A stretch of DNA of 64,000 bases from NCBI RefSeq assembly GCF_030272615.1, contig NC_081414.1:311564164-311628163 (forward strand). The letters are read 5' to 3'. Below are positions 47,580 to 60,211 of this stretch, piece by piece. This stretch comes from Cryptomeria japonica (Eukaryota; Streptophyta; Pinopsida; Cupressales; Cupressaceae). A model generated the notes under the pieces. That model did not search any database and was not told the DNA's origin. It saw only the letters and a program-made list of their open reading frames with translations. The position numbers and the translations under genes are program-made. Position 1 is the first letter of the stretch. Each line of letters opens with the position of its first letter.

Positions 47580-48395
47580 TTGAACATTGGGGTATTACCG
47601 TATTTCACATTACATGTTCAAGTTGGAAACACTAAGGTGGGAGTGATGGACACGTCAATTATGCTCAGAGCAATGAAACCAAAAGCAACATTTGTAGGTG
47701 CAGTCACAGATATATGGTTAGTGGGGGTCTTGGTGAATGACCACCCGTACATAATGCATGTGATCAAGACAGTGCTAGGGTTGGAGTTTCTGATGGCATA
47801 TCACAAGCATAGGGTCAGCTCAGACATTCTGACCTTTTTACTTGCCATATTGTTATATGTTAGGGTTTCCAAGGAGTGGACGGAAAAACTCACCCAGATG
47901 GTGTTAGAGCATGCATATTTGCATGACATTGATGCGGTCATCGATAATATGGATGAGAACCTCCTCATTCCCCTCCCAAATAACTATTATATTGGAAGGG
48001 TTTTTAAATTTCTGATTGTGCAAACACAAGATGTGCAATTGTTGCTGGCACGAAGGAGTGATATACTATGCAGTATCAATTTCCTCATATATGTAGTCAA
48101 AATCAAGGAACCTAAGAAGGACGATTGGCATTAGGACTACCTGGCCACTGAAGGGTTGGTAGATGAAGATGAAATTGATGAGGAGGACACGACTGAGATT
48201 GTAGAGGCATTGGAATTAGGGAGTGGAGAGGAATGTATTGAGGATGACAGACGCGGTGTGGAGGAAATTGTAGCAGGAGAAGCTTATGGTAACTACGGAT
48301 AGGATTACCTGCTCATCTTACAAGCCAAGAAAGTCAGGGAGGAACATGAAGTTGTGGAGGTGGAAAGGCAGACTGGGAATGTCTCTTATCCCTAA
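47580..48395 (+). pseudogene. Intron-less ORF with acidic tail, retroposed, unknown
   Basis: A frame with only two internal stops, both TAG (48132 and 48300), ending TAA at 48393. No ATG at the 5' end: the frame is bounded by a TGA at 47562, so the copy is probably 5'-truncated. The N-terminal 180 codons are mixed and hydrophobic (ILTFLLAILLYVRVSKEW); the last 85 are strongly acidic (DEDEIDEEDTTEIVEALE). The family is not recognised. The LINE-like 3' end just downstream suggests it is the coding part of a LINE or was copied by LINE machinery. Confidence 0.5.
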
Positions 48396-48589
48396 AGTAT
48401 GGTGCAGATGCTTCATTTTGTTTTGATTCTTGAATTTTGTACGGTGGGTTATGGGTTGTTATGGCTGATCATTGGAAATGCTATCGGGAATGTATTTTCG
48501 ACTACAAGCCAAATATTGTTGTATCTTTTTTTTAATATTAGTATAATGGGTGCTAGCCCTGCCCAGCTATTCACTTATAAAAAAAAAAA
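48396..48589 (+). mobile_element. LINE-like 3' UTR and poly-A tail
   Basis: GGGTGCTAGCCCTGCCCAGC then TATTCACTTATA and 11 A (48579-48589). A diverged echo, GTGTTAGCCTTGCGCAACTA, follows at 48656. Confidence 0.6.
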
Positions 48590-48729
48590 TTGTTCAAATG
48601 ATTTATTTTGGCGAATCTTTCATTATTTTGGGGGAACCAGAATATATTATAATTGGTGTTAGCCTTGCGCAACTATTTACTGTTAGGGTTTATCAAATTG
48701 TCACTTTCTAGACCTACCAATAGGTAATA

Positions 48730-49066
48730 TGATATTTTATTTATTTAAAGATTATAAAAAGATTGGAGTCATCAAATAACCTCCATCCAATCCATCTATC
48801 TATACCCGCCACCACCGAAGCCAACTTTGAAACAAACCCTAGTACTCGCCTCCCATCCTCTTCTTGCGAGCTCTCTTCATCTCGCCTTCAGCTCATCCTC
48901 TTACCAGAAAATAAAGGGTAGTGGGTCCGCAAGTTCCACCGACCCTTCAAAAATGATGAAACCCACTCCCGAAACAACCCACTCCCAAATTGAATCCATC
49001 CCTCCCAGGTATTATGCCATAATTAAAGTTTGCAAGGCCCTCTTCACCTTGTCTGCATCCTCTTAA
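48730..49066 (+). other. Possible host-gene first exon or fragment
   Basis: GC-richer island in AT-rich DNA, with Pro/Ser-rich coding-like content. ATG at 48953/48956 opens a frame MMKPTPETTHSQIESIPP, followed by CCCTCCCAG/GTATTATG, a splice-donor-like site at 49008. The frame also reads on to 49066. No family recognised; it could be a gene fragment carried by an element. Confidence 0.25.
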
Positions 49067-49689
49067 AATTCTAATCCCCATACAATAATAAGGGAATAAA
49101 TTTCCATATTAATCATGTATTTGTGACTAATATGAACAATATCCTCTCCCAGCAAGAGCTTCACTGCATCCACAAGCCTTTCATCCTTGAACAAGAATAG
49201 GCCCTTCAATCTCTTATTCGACACTTTGCTCGTGAAGGGAACCAATTTCTTCTCCATTTTGAATGTGAAATTGGCCTCCATGTTCCCTTTGCAACAGTAC
49301 TGACACCCCTTCAATTAAATTTTACCCCCCACTCTCTGTAGCACACTCTCTCAAAGAACTCTCAAACATTTCTAATAGCATTTGGCAACCAAAAATGAAT
49401 AAATAATAAATACTCCTCACATCCTATGCTGTCGTTGAGAGCCAAACTCATCAGTTCTCTACCATCAATGTGTTGTTTGAGCTTTGTTCTACAATCAATC
49501 CGCACGATTCGGCATTAACTTTACCTCTATAAGTGCAAATGAGGCACTTTTTGATTTTAAATTTATTCATTACTTGGATTTAAATACTAGATTAATTTAT
49601 CCACATGTAATATTTAACTACATTAAATTTTATATTTAATTTTCTTCTGGCTATCCATATAATGAGTTGCAAGTGCTAGTTAACTATAA

Positions 49690-49870
49690 GTTTGTAATTA
49701 ATTAATCAATCAACTTAATGATCGTTGGATGATCGCAGATCAATGGTATAAGCTCTATTTCAGCCTAAAGTTCTGAAGGACTAAGGTTTCTTCAAAAATT
49801 CGTCGGAATAGAGATAGGTTTGAGCATTATCTAATTAATTATTATAAATTATATACTTAATTAACGAGAA
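49690..49870. repeat. Short dispersed repeat, copy 1
   Basis: Contains AATCAACTTAATGATCG, TAAGCTCTATTTCAGCC and GGTTTCTTCAAAAA. Matches 50660-50830 almost base for base. Confidence 0.8.
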
Positions 49871-50119
49871 GGATAGATTGGGCCAACCCTTTTCGACGTG
49901 TCCTTTGACCTCCAACATGCATAATCTTATTAGTCCACTTGTGAAGAGCCTGATGTCAACAGGGCCCTTGTGCCATGTGTGCAACAGGGCTGCGAAGTTA
50001 AGGTGAAAGAGCATCTTGATCTAAATGCACAGTCGTGCGGAGATCTGGACCGTTGATATCAAAGGAAGTGCATGATGGGGTAAAATATGAAAGTCATTAA
50101 TTTTAATTTGTATTATATT

Positions 50120-50329
50120 TATATTGTGAGTGTGATTCTCACCATGGTTTTTCCCACACTGGGTTTTCCAGGTAAAATTTATGGTTTTCATGTGTTTGGT
50201 GTTTTTTTGTTTCATCTTGCATTGATGTTTAATTTGTTAATGATAATTGATAAGTACTTGTGATTAAAGAATTTTAGGATTTGGTTTAGATTAATTCACC
50301 CCGCTCTCAATCTTGTGGTGTTTTCAACA
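50120..50329 (+). repeat. Copia LTR fragment (3' end)
   Basis: TTCTCACCATGGTTTTTCCC, ACTGGGTTTTCCAG, TTCACCCCGCTCTCAA and the end TTTTCAACA follow the same order as the end of the copia LTRs at 18880-19055 and 24670-24861. The left border was not resolved. Confidence 0.6.
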
Positions 50330-50639
50330 TAAAGGTTAGGTCATAATTCATAGCATCATATTCACAAGCATATGGATTAAAATTATTACACATAGGCATC
50401 ATAAATACATCCATAATCGTCTATAACATCATAATATAAATAAATAAATGTGTGTGTGTGTGTAACTATCACATAATAGGTACATACATCTATGTATGCT
50501 AAATATTGACCTATTTGTAAACCCTAAATATCCAACCACTAACCCTAGATCTACAAACTAATTCAACAATTAACCAATAGAGAACTAAAAATACATGCAA
50601 ATAAAATGAAATAAACAAAGTATAAATTTATTCATTACT

Positions 50640-50915
50640 TAGATTTAAATATTAAATTAATCAATCAACTTAATGATCGGTGGATGATCGTAGATCAACG
50701 ACATAAGCTCTATTTCAGCCCGAAGTTCTGAAGGACAAAGGTTTCTTCAAAAAGTCATCGGAATAGAGACAGGTTTGAGCATTGTCTAATAATTAATTAA
50801 CTATTATAAATTATATACTTAATTAATTTTAATTGACTATATAAGCTCTATTCTGGGCCGAAGTTGTGAAGGACACAGGTTTCTTCAAAAAGTCTTCGAA
50901 ATAGACTTAGAGATG
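50640..50915. repeat. Short dispersed repeat, copies 2 and 3
   Basis: Copy 2 at 50640-50830 matches copy 1. A partial copy 3 follows at 50838-50915 (ATAAGCTCTATTCTGGGCCG and GGTTTCTTCAAAAAGTCTTC). Confidence 0.8.
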
Positions 50916-50946
50916 CATGTTAGCACTATCAAGAATGAATGTTTTT

Positions 50947-52119
50947 AATAAAAGAAAGAAAAAAAAGAAACGAATTTTAACCATGGTTTTTCCCTTTGAG
51001 GAAGCTATTGAAATTAAGGGAGATAGGTGTCGTGGAGGGTGGATATTCATCTCCGCTTCTAAGGAAGGGGATTGGTTAGCATCAACCATCCATAGTTGTT
51101 TTCCCCAGAGGATATGCTCTGGTTCAGACTTGAGATATCATGTGGAAATGAAAGGATCATCCAGAGAATAGGATTGGTTGAAGTCAGGAAGAGATAATCA
51201 AGCATGCATAAGAACTGGATAGGGGATTTAGTCAAATAAGGAATATTAGTACCACTATGGCCTTGGTTGGTTGCGACAGTTGTATCACGAAGTTGATTAT
51301 GGGCGATTTGGAAGGGATGTCTCCTGGGCCTAGAACAAAGGTTTAGAGTAATTTTTCCTTTCCCAATGCTATCCATGGAAGAATCCAAAAGGAACTGGGC
51401 TATAAATGGGAGAGAAGATGGATCTAAAAGTTATCAAGATTGATTGGGAGACCACATTGGAGGCAGATGTCGGGAAGCTTTTTGTAGAGGAAAGGAGTCA
51501 TCACAGGGGAAGCATGGTTCATCATTTTGGGGTGAGTTGTATGTGTAGAGATGAAACTCTGCGAATGCAATACAGACGGTTATTCCATATGGATGAAAGA
51601 GTATTTGTTGCGATGAAGAGCTTAGTCGAATGCATGCTTGGTGTAGGGAGGCACTGTTGCGATGGATTCGTGTATGAGGCTGTAATTAGCCCACTAATAG
51701 ATGTTGTGGATTCCAAGGAGGTGTGCATCCATAGGATTGATGGGTTCATTCAGGCATTTGATGGGCATGCAGTAGCCAATGCCATTTTGGAGGAGGCTGA
51801 CTTGGGGGCTAGCATGTTTCTCACCTTTTTCAACCCTGACAACTATGTTTCATCGGACTCCAAGGATGATTTGAAGGAGGATGGGTCTATTGGGTCTGAG
51901 GAGGAGGACGAGGAGTCTATTAAGCAAAATGTAGAAAAGATACAGAAAAGATCATTCATTGAAGAATCTTGGAAGGTTTATCAAGTAGAAGTGATAAACA
52001 ATAACTTGGCTCCATTTCAGAGGATGATCGATAGGGGGGATAACTGGCCCTCAGAGGCTTCCACTGGAGCTATGATGGAAATTGGAGAGAAGTTGGGCAT
52101 CATTTTTCAATATATCTAA
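50947..52119 (+). pseudogene. Intron-less ORF with acidic segment, unknown, LINE-like 3' end
   Basis: The frames at 50917-51171 and 51406-52119 are in register, separated by stops that are mostly TAG, so they were one frame of about 400 codons. The start region has VFPFEEAIEIKGDRCRGGW and FISASKEGDWLASTI. The second part holds MQYRRLFHMDERVF, FIQAFDGHAVANAILEEA and an acidic run (GSIGSEEEDEES). No family recognised. It resembles 47580-48395 in plan (mixed N-part, acidic later part, no introns), and the 3' flank to 52311 ends in TCACTTACCAAAATAGAAAA, a LINE-type tail. Confidence 0.5.
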
Positions 52120-52313
52120 GGGGGATGAGGATATGTGTTTTTCTATGTTTTGGGAGGGGGTGGTCTCTAGCATAGGAGGGTTAGTTAATAATGGAGGTTG
52201 GATGTAGTGGGTAGTGTGTTAGGAAAATATGATGTTAATCTCTATGTAACTTGGTTTGATTTTAATATAGGGAGATATCCCCATAAAGATATCACTTACC
52301 AAAATAGAAAAAA

Positions 52314-55300
52314 CTAGTTAACCAGGGTGATTTAGAAATTAGAATCCAGATTCGGGCCCTCGCAAGAAAGTCATTTTAAATTCAAATTTTTGGGTAAGTT
52401 CCTGAGAGAAATATAGAATGAACTCAACAATGCAAACAGATAGAGATGAATTCAAAATAATATTATAACACTTCAAAAATATGATCACTTACCTTTAGGT
52501 CACTAGCAGTCGCTAATGCAGTCAACAACAATGGTTGTTCCTGGTCTAAAACTTCGCTAATGATCTGAATTGAGAGCTCAGAACCGAACAAATTGTGTAG
52601 AGATAAATCTAATCTTTGACTATATTTATACCAATCCTTATTTGGTGATTTCAACAGGAATTTTATATGGTATGCAAATATTTGGCGAAGCACGCTTAAC
52701 TATAACACGTCTTGTGTAATTTTTGAGGTGATTATGGGTCATCCAATTAATTGGAAATTATAATAGAGTTGGCAAAAATTGGGGTGAATTGAGACATGCT
52801 TCCACAAAATGCCATGCGGATTGGGTCCTCCTCACCAATAAATCTTTATATGAATATTGGCAAATTATGGTCGTCTTTTAAGACAACCTTAGAAAGTGTA
52901 GGCGAAAATATTGAATTTACCGTGTGGAAAATGTAGATTCTATTGGCAAAATCTTGATAGAGATACAATTAATTACATAAAACCATGGGCGATTGGGTCG
53001 TGCATTTGATGAATATTTATAAAGTCTAGGCTACATGACCACCCCTGATCGGTACTATATATTTGCCATTTTCTAGGTCGCCGATGTGAAATATTCACCA
53101 TTGGCGAATATTTTCCTCCAAAGTAAACCTTGGTCTCAAGACAAATACAGCCCCAAAAACATAGTGATAGCAATCACAGAAAAGACCATAGGTAGGTCTT
53201 CATACACAACCCATAAGGGGACATCAAGCATGAAATTTGAAAGCTAAATTATAGAGCAATGAATAGTTTAAAAAGATAGAAAGAGTAGAGAATGGTTTAG
53301 AGAAAGCTTCATAACACAGTCACGCTGTATTATCTTCAAAATACAGTCATGGGGACAGTCCAAAGGTAAAGATAGTGAATAAGGTGATGAAGGTGAATGC
53401 AGTCAACCTTTCATTTGGCACAAATACCACTTCAAAATAGTGACCTACCTTGAACAAGCTTTATGAATCATTCTCAGAGCAGCACCCTTAAAAGAAAGCA
53501 CTTTGATTGCAAGTCCACAAAGCCATCAAACATATGACTATGACATAAGATACAAATGCAGTCTCCATGGAAAGATATAGTCATAGTCAACAAAGAAGTC
53601 ATGACAGAGGTGGCCTTGACAATAGTGAGACAAGAATAACAGTGAATCATTTGAATAAGAGACTCCATCCTTGAATGAAGCAGCTTCATTATGCCATTTT
53701 GAGAACAAAATTTCCATACAAAGAGGTCAATCATAAATCTTAAAAAGAAGTCATCTCCTTTAACCTTTGAAGTATAGTATAAAGCCTATAGCAACCCCCT
53801 ATAAAAGTTCATAAGCAGTCAAGTGAGATAAGACAACACAAAGACTAAAATACAAAAGCAATAATACAGTCCAAAAGCCTCTCATTACCCTAGAAAAATA
53901 GTGCTTAGAAGCTAACAGCCAACATAGAGACAAAAATAGGGTCCAATCTCTAAAGTCAACTCACAATGATCTTCATCATCAAACAGAGCAGCAATGGAGT
54001 CACTATGATAAAAAAGACTTTGACCATGTTACAATAATAAGATAGAAGGAGCAAAAATGTAACATGGTGAACTTACCATCTCTTCCCTGTATTAATATTC
54101 AACAAATCATCTGTTGCATCGACAAATGAAGTGCATTTCAGCAAAAAACGCTAAGCATCCTCAATGGCGGCCTAGAGAAACAGAATTGAGAAGCAAATGA
54201 AATGAATATGAAGTGTTTTGTTTACATTTGTTTTAGGGTTTGAAAACTCTAAAGAGGTCCAATAGAAGAAAGACATTTTGCCTTTTATTTTCTAAAAAAG
54301 CTCGATTCACTTGTTTATTTCGTGGCATTTCTATGCTTTGTAATTCTTTTAAGTGTTGCATACACTTTTAAAAGACTTAGACAAATAAGCACTAGATGGT
54401 TTTTTTCAAAAAAAGTCTTTCAACTTTTGCATCCATTTCAAAAGTGTAAAACTTTATTAAAGTGATAAAGTAAATCACTTTGATAAATGTTATTTCTTAA
54501 TGAAAGACTAGATGCTACGTTGAAATTGAAAAGCACAGACAAAGGAAGAGTGTTCAGATTTAAATCTTAGCTTGCAGTTGAGGAGATTTGCAAACATGTG
54601 GAGTAGAAATAGGTGATTTGGTCACCTAATTAACAATTCAACTTTAGTTAAGAGTCCCAAATGGATGGAGTATGAGTCAAGGAGGATTTTTTAGGTATTT
54701 GACTCCTTGTTTCTTGTAGTTACATCCCTATTTTGAAGGGATTTTCAGTTGCATTCGACCCCTTGAAGTTGTTTTCAATTTGACAACTATTTATGCATTC
54801 TTGGAGGAGTTTTCTTTTAGTCACATGCTTGATTTATGGGGAGGATGGAGTTTTGATAGCACATCATGTTTTGGAGCCAAAATTCAAAATTTGAATTTTT
54901 GGAGCCTTTTGTATAAGTCTTTCTTCTTCTCTCAGTTCTCTCTAGTTGTGAGTTTGGTGGTTGTTGTAGCAAATTAGTCACACTTTGTAACTCATTCTTC
55001 TTATGAGTAATGTTCACATTTTGTAGAGTATTTTTTTGGCCTTGGAATGCAAGAAGATCCTTATTTTCAATAGAAGAAACTTGTTTCCTCCTCAATTATT
55101 TTTGTTTCAGCATTGTATGTGAGTAATTTGTTAAGGACATTGTGATTTCATCTTGGAATCCTTTATTTTTATTTCATTCCTTAAATGCTTGCTTTAGGAA
55201 CAACATGTTATAGTACAAGTCTATGAATGTATTGTATTTTGTTGCATTAAAATTGTGAAAACATCCTTTGTTTTCCTTTCTATGAACATTAGAAAGCTGA

Positions 55301-57885
55301 AATATTTCATAAGAATCATTTTTGCAAGCATGTGCAACTAAGTTGTGAGATAACGTGGTTTCTTTAATTGACTGGTTTTGTGATTTTCAGCAACATTAAC
55401 AAGTTTTATCTTCGGTGTATCACCTAGTAGCATTAGTTTCAGTTCAAAGCATCTTTCTTACCCTTTTCCCTGTCAAGTGCTAGTTTTTAGGATACCTAAA
55501 GGGATCCAACCCATAATCTGGAGGTCTACTCTCATTATAGAATACCCACAACCAGAGAGTAGTCCCATCTTGCACAAGCTTGCAAAATTTTAAACTTTGC
55601 AGTGGGTGCAAATCCTTGTGACAATAGTAATATCCACTTATGAATTATCCAACTAGTGGGAAATGAAAATAAAATTATTAAAGGGTTTAAATTTTTTTTG
55701 AATGTTTGAAGGAAAATAAAAGAGCTCATTTTCATTCATTCTTTCCTCTTGCTTAAAAATTGCTCTTGTTCCTCTACTTGTTGGTTTTTCTTGATAAAGA
55801 GGTAGAATTAGAATGCCTTTTGGATTGTGACACTTGTGTTGAAGATAGATTTGTGATTGATTAACTTGTGTGAATTCAATGATCTCTTCAACTTTATATG
55901 GGAAATTTTCATTTGTGACCTCAAGATATTCATTGAATTTAAATTTTGAATACAAGGTAGTTTCAATATGGTGATCAATTCTTAAGTTTCAATTGAGGTA
56001 TATGTTATTGGCATTTGTGATTCCATGACATGTTTTCTACCTAATATTATATTAGTTGTGTGTGTTTGATTTCCCAATCAACCATCTCTCAATTCAAATG
56101 GTTGGGCATGAGGATTCCACATGGTTGGGTAGTATTGTTCCATTGTTGGGGCTATCTAGATTATGCATGTGCTTGGAGAGCTTGTATTAAGTTAATTACT
56201 ATTGGTGGCATGATAAACCTTTATATATCATTTTGATAAATGTGTATTTATGGGCCTTCATCACTTATTAGCTCAATTTGTAGTCGAGTCATAATCAAAC
56301 TTGTATTCTATGGTAAATTATCTACTCTTGGGATGGACACTTCATTATTTTTCTTTAGTTACTATATTATGTTGTTTAGATATTATATTGAAATGGATTT
56401 ATATGTAATTCCTATGACAATATATTGCATAAATGTACTATATTTTTTCTACTTGATGGGGTTGTTATCATATTGTTTTGTTGAAATGCTATATTATAAA
56501 CATGATTTTATGTTTTACCTTTTTTGTAGGGAATTATATCATATTAAGGTTTTTCAATTGCCAATATAAATCTTATAAGGAATCAACTATTTGGTTTAAT
56601 TCATTTTTATATAGCTCAGAAATGACAAGATTGTACTTCAAGTGAAATGCAACTTCTTGGTTTAAGACTTGTATTTTTTTTTTCCATGCTTCTCGTTGTG
56701 ATTTGAAATCCATAGTCTAAATAGTATATGTTTGGAGACTAATACATCTAAGTTGTAGAAGTTAAAATTTTAAATGCTTAACCACAAAATGGATTTCAAT
56801 TCAATGTTGACTTGGCATTTTCCAAGTTGTAAAGTATAAATCAAACTCAAAAGTTTGAATTTCAAGTGCTTTGTGTTTGAAGTTCCATAAGCATTTTACA
56901 ACAAATCAAACTCCTAAATTTGAGATGCATGTTTCTTATTGAACCTGGAAGGACAAAAGGAGACCTTCTCAAAGTTAGACTTGACCCAATACATATTTAT
57001 GAAATGTAAATCAAATCCCAAAGTCTATAAAGAACAATATACATCAAAAATTATGTGATCTAGATTTGACCCAAACACAACACAAGTGATTCAAATTCTA
57101 TATGACACATGCACTTCACCCATGCTAAGGCATTCACTAGACCACTCCTCATCTAGGAAAATCTAGCTAAGTAGAGGTGAATCTAATTGAATACCAGTTT
57201 CTTGTAAAAGAAGAGTATCATAGATAAAATTAATTTCATTCTTTTAAGTGGGTGTCATATTAGCAAATTCACTCACTTCTCTAGGGAGGAAGAGATGATA
57301 TCATGTTGATGTGTTTAAATATTGAGTTGAGGGTTTTTGATGGGTGATTCATTTAAGTGAGATAATTGTTTGGTGATCTTTCAGTTTATTGTCAAAGTTT
57401 GTGTGTCTTGTGTTGTAGTTAAGGGATTTCTTTTTCTTTATTTAATTTATTTTGTTTAACTCGTTGGAATTTTATTTTTTATAGTTGAGTTTAGTGTTGT
57501 ATAGCTCATGATAAATTTACGGCTTATATTTTTTTCTAGTGTTTTGAATTTTGTGTTTTGGTAACAACATAACTACTTAATCTAAATACAAATTTAAAGA
57601 AAATCTACTATCCTTTTTGATATTTTTCTTGAAATTAGATGAATCTACTTGCGATTTTTGAAGGAAAATAAACACTCTAAATAAAATCTTTAAAACAACT
57701 AGATTTTTGGTGAGAAGGTTGGAACTTTCATTTTCAAGATTTGGATTTGAATGTTATTTATTTTTTAAGTACGCCATGATGGGATTAAGGGTTTACTAAC
57801 TTTTGAAAGAATGGAAAATTTAAATTTTCTAATTACTCAAATTAGAAATTATGTTGAACGTTAAGGAAGCTTTGAAGCTTATACC
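52314..57885. other. AT-rich spacer, no gene supported
   Basis: 52700-53130 carries several degenerate copies of a GGCGAATATT / GGCGAAAATATTGAATT motif related to 43990-44390 and 48609. 53280-54150 is rich in ACAGTC phrases. 54490-55130 has an LTR-promoter look (TTGTATAAGTC at 54910, then a CT-rich tract and poly-A-signal-like bases), but no LTR ends were found. 55130-57885 shows nothing recognisable. Confidence 0.45.
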
Positions 57886-58779
57886 TGTAGACATTTAAAT
57901 TAATTATTTTAATTAATTTAACTCTCCTACATAATTCATTTATGTAATTATGTTAATCCTTGTTTTTCTCAATATTAATTAAATTTAATCTAATTAATAT
58001 TGTCACTATAGTCCAATGATTGATTATTGAATAAATCAATTTTCCTTTCTTCTTCTAAGGCATTCAAAATTAATTCTTCCCAATCCTCCCTTTTAATTAA
58101 TTAATCTCAATTAATTAATTAATCCTTGTGATTCCTACAAATCACCTTTTCCTAATCCATCATTAGTCTAATTAATTCTTCTAGAAACTCTCTTAATCCT
58201 ACTTAGCATTATTCTTCAATTTTAAATTACCTCCACTCATTCTCTCTCCTAGTCAAATCCTCCTGCAATCCCACTTGCTCCTAATCCTCACCTAATTATT
58301 CTAAATAGTCCCCCTAATCCCTTGCTAATGCCTAATCCCCATGATTAGGCACAAAAGTAAACTATAGCCATTTATGACTAAATTCTCTTTGTCCCCCTCT
58401 CACCTTCCACCTTAAATGCTCCCCTTTTTTGGGTGAATGTGAGATTTTCAAAATCTCACATTCTCCCATGCTTCTCACCTTCCCAAGGAATTTTAAATTT
58501 CCTTTTCCCTTTTTCAATCCCCATGGACACAATATCTTAGGAATTTTTAATTCCATCTGCATCCCCCACAGAATTTTTAATTCATTTTCCTAGGTGCATT
58601 GGGAACTCTTCTCCATGTACCTTGAGGAGGGTGGAGACAAGAAATACCTTTATGGCAAATCTCTCGGTCTCTACCCCCCTTGGCATGTCATTGTCCCTTT
58701 ATCCATGTGATCTCCTCTCTACAAATCTTAGCCCTTCAATCCTTTTCAATCTTCACCATCCATTTTCCTCTATTCAATT

Positions 58780-58787
58780 CTATAAAT
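58780..58787 (+). promoter_or_regulatory. TATA box for antisense first exon
   Basis: CTATAAATTGGGG, 154 bases before the ATG at 58934. A hairpin GTCTAT-AAG-ATAGAC lies in the leader at about 58834. Confidence 0.5.
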
Positions 58788-58933
58788 TGGGGTCTTCATC
58801 CCTTCACTTGATCATCCACAATCCATTGGTCTGTCTATAAGATAGACCGTGAGGGGAAAACATCCTCATTGTCATCCACACATCCAAGAGATCAGAGTGC
58901 AGAGAGAGAATAGAGCAGCAGCAGTCAATAGCG

Positions 58934-58999
58934 ATGGCATTGGTTCACAGATTCGATCGTGTTTGCCAATTGCAGAGGCCAGCAGAGGCAGGAGAGTCG
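58934..58999 (+). other. PMD-type exon 1, copy within terminal block
   Basis: ATG plus 21 codons (begins MALVHRFDRVCQLQ) ending at GAGTCG/GTGAGTACC, a strong splice donor in phase 0. It matches the internal copy at 60548-60613 and their leaders also match, so it is the first exon of the antisense PMD gene or of its source. Confidence 0.6.
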
Positions 59000-59104
59000 G
59001 TGAGTACCGCAAAACCTCCTTGTACTTTGTCACATTAATTGTTGTCATTAATGTATCTTAGGTAGTGCAATAAATGTGCTTTAGGATAATGTCAAAAATG
59101 TCAA

Positions 59105-59395
59105 AAATGTGTAGGCGCGTCTGCGTTGGTGCCAAGCGTGTCTATGTTGGCTAGGCGTGTCTGCGTTTGTGCTAGGTGCGTCTATGAATTTAGCAGCGTC
59201 TATGTCAAATGTGAACGTGTCTGTGTTGTGCAGACACGTTTGTGCAATGTGGGTATGTCTGTGCAGGACAGACGCGTTTGTGCAAAGCATAGGCACGTCT
59301 ATGCATTTCAGGTGCATCTATGCAGTCTGTAAGCGCGTTTATGTCATGAAGGCGCGTTTGTGTCAAAAATGTGCATTTATGTCTTCTAGGTCGAA
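59105..59395 (+). repeat. Degenerate GGCGCGTTTGTG repeat, copy in terminal block
   Basis: A dozen or so variants of GGCGCGTCTGTG, spaced about 20-28 bases, in the intron-like sequence after the 59000 donor. Rich in CpG compared with its surroundings. Confidence 0.7.
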
Positions 59396-59767
59396 TCGAA
59401 GTGTTGCATATAAAAATATATATGGTGAAAATGGAAACAACAATATTGAAAGACTAAATGAATTCAACCACAAAACCCTAGCCTAACAACAACAAAGATC
59501 CACCATAGCATATGAAGATTACCTAAGACAATGCAAATCAAATGAAATCATAAAGATTATACCATCACATGTCCAATAGGGTTTGGATCTCCATTCTTCC
59601 TATCTCCATTGATCTTGCTTGATATATTTGCTCTCAGATTTTATATGCACAAGAGCTCAACAAAGAACGGAAATGTGGTTGCAAGTAGGCTTGATTGCAT
59701 ATGCAAGTTCGAAAGCATGGTCAGGGCAGAATGCATAATGAGGGTTTGATAATGAAGGAAGCATCTC

Positions 59768-59777
59768 CTTATATAGA
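59768..59777 (-). promoter_or_regulatory. Sense-strand TATA box of terminal block
   Basis: Minus strand CTATATAAGG, about 420 bases inside the right end. With 58780 on the other strand, the block has promoters pointing both ways. Confidence 0.5.
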
Positions 59778-60192
59778 AGACACTATAAGAAATGGAGGGA
59801 TAAGATTGAGAGGTGTAAAAGAGGTCGGCTATGATTAGAGGGTAGGTAAAGAAAATAATAAAATAATGAAAGGGGTAGGTAGTGTATGAATTAAGAGATG
59901 AATGACATGTGTCATGGGTAGAAAAGGTTAATGAATTAATTAAATAAATAAAGATTTATTTAATTAATAGAAGAAGTGGGATCAATTAAATAAATAAGAT
60001 ATTTATTTAATTTAGGAAAAGGGTAATTTAAATAAATAAATGAATTTATTTAAATGAGAAATAAGGCTAGAAGAGGATAAATGAATTAATTAAATAAATA
60101 AAGATTTATTCAATTAATAGAAGAATTAGGCTAAAATAATTAAATAAATAAAATATTTATTTAATTGGACATGACAATTTTAGGTGTCTACA

Positions 60193-60211
60193 TTTTGCCC
60201 CTCTTTGAGAC
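60193..60211 (-). other. Polypurine tract of second Tat element
   Basis: Minus strand GTCTCAAAGAGGGGCAAAA next to the LTR start TGTAGACA, as in the first element at 17349-17332. Confidence 0.85.

Larger units (their letters stand above)
57886..60192 (-). repeat. Terminal LTR-like block of second Tat element
   Basis: Bounded by perfect inverted ends TGTAGACA (57886-57893) and TGTCTACA (60185-60192), with the polypurine tract adjoining the right end. It may be a single 2.3 kb LTR. Alternatively the left part (57886 to about 59400), which reads like a plus-strand LTR start with AT-rich U3 and TATA box, belongs to a second element fused head-to-head. No primer-site sequence was found to decide. 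Confidence 0.55.

Noticed and set aside
49063-49314. 83-codon minus-strand frame as a gene
   Set aside because: It looks coding-like in parts, but no family, promoter or conserved motif supports it.
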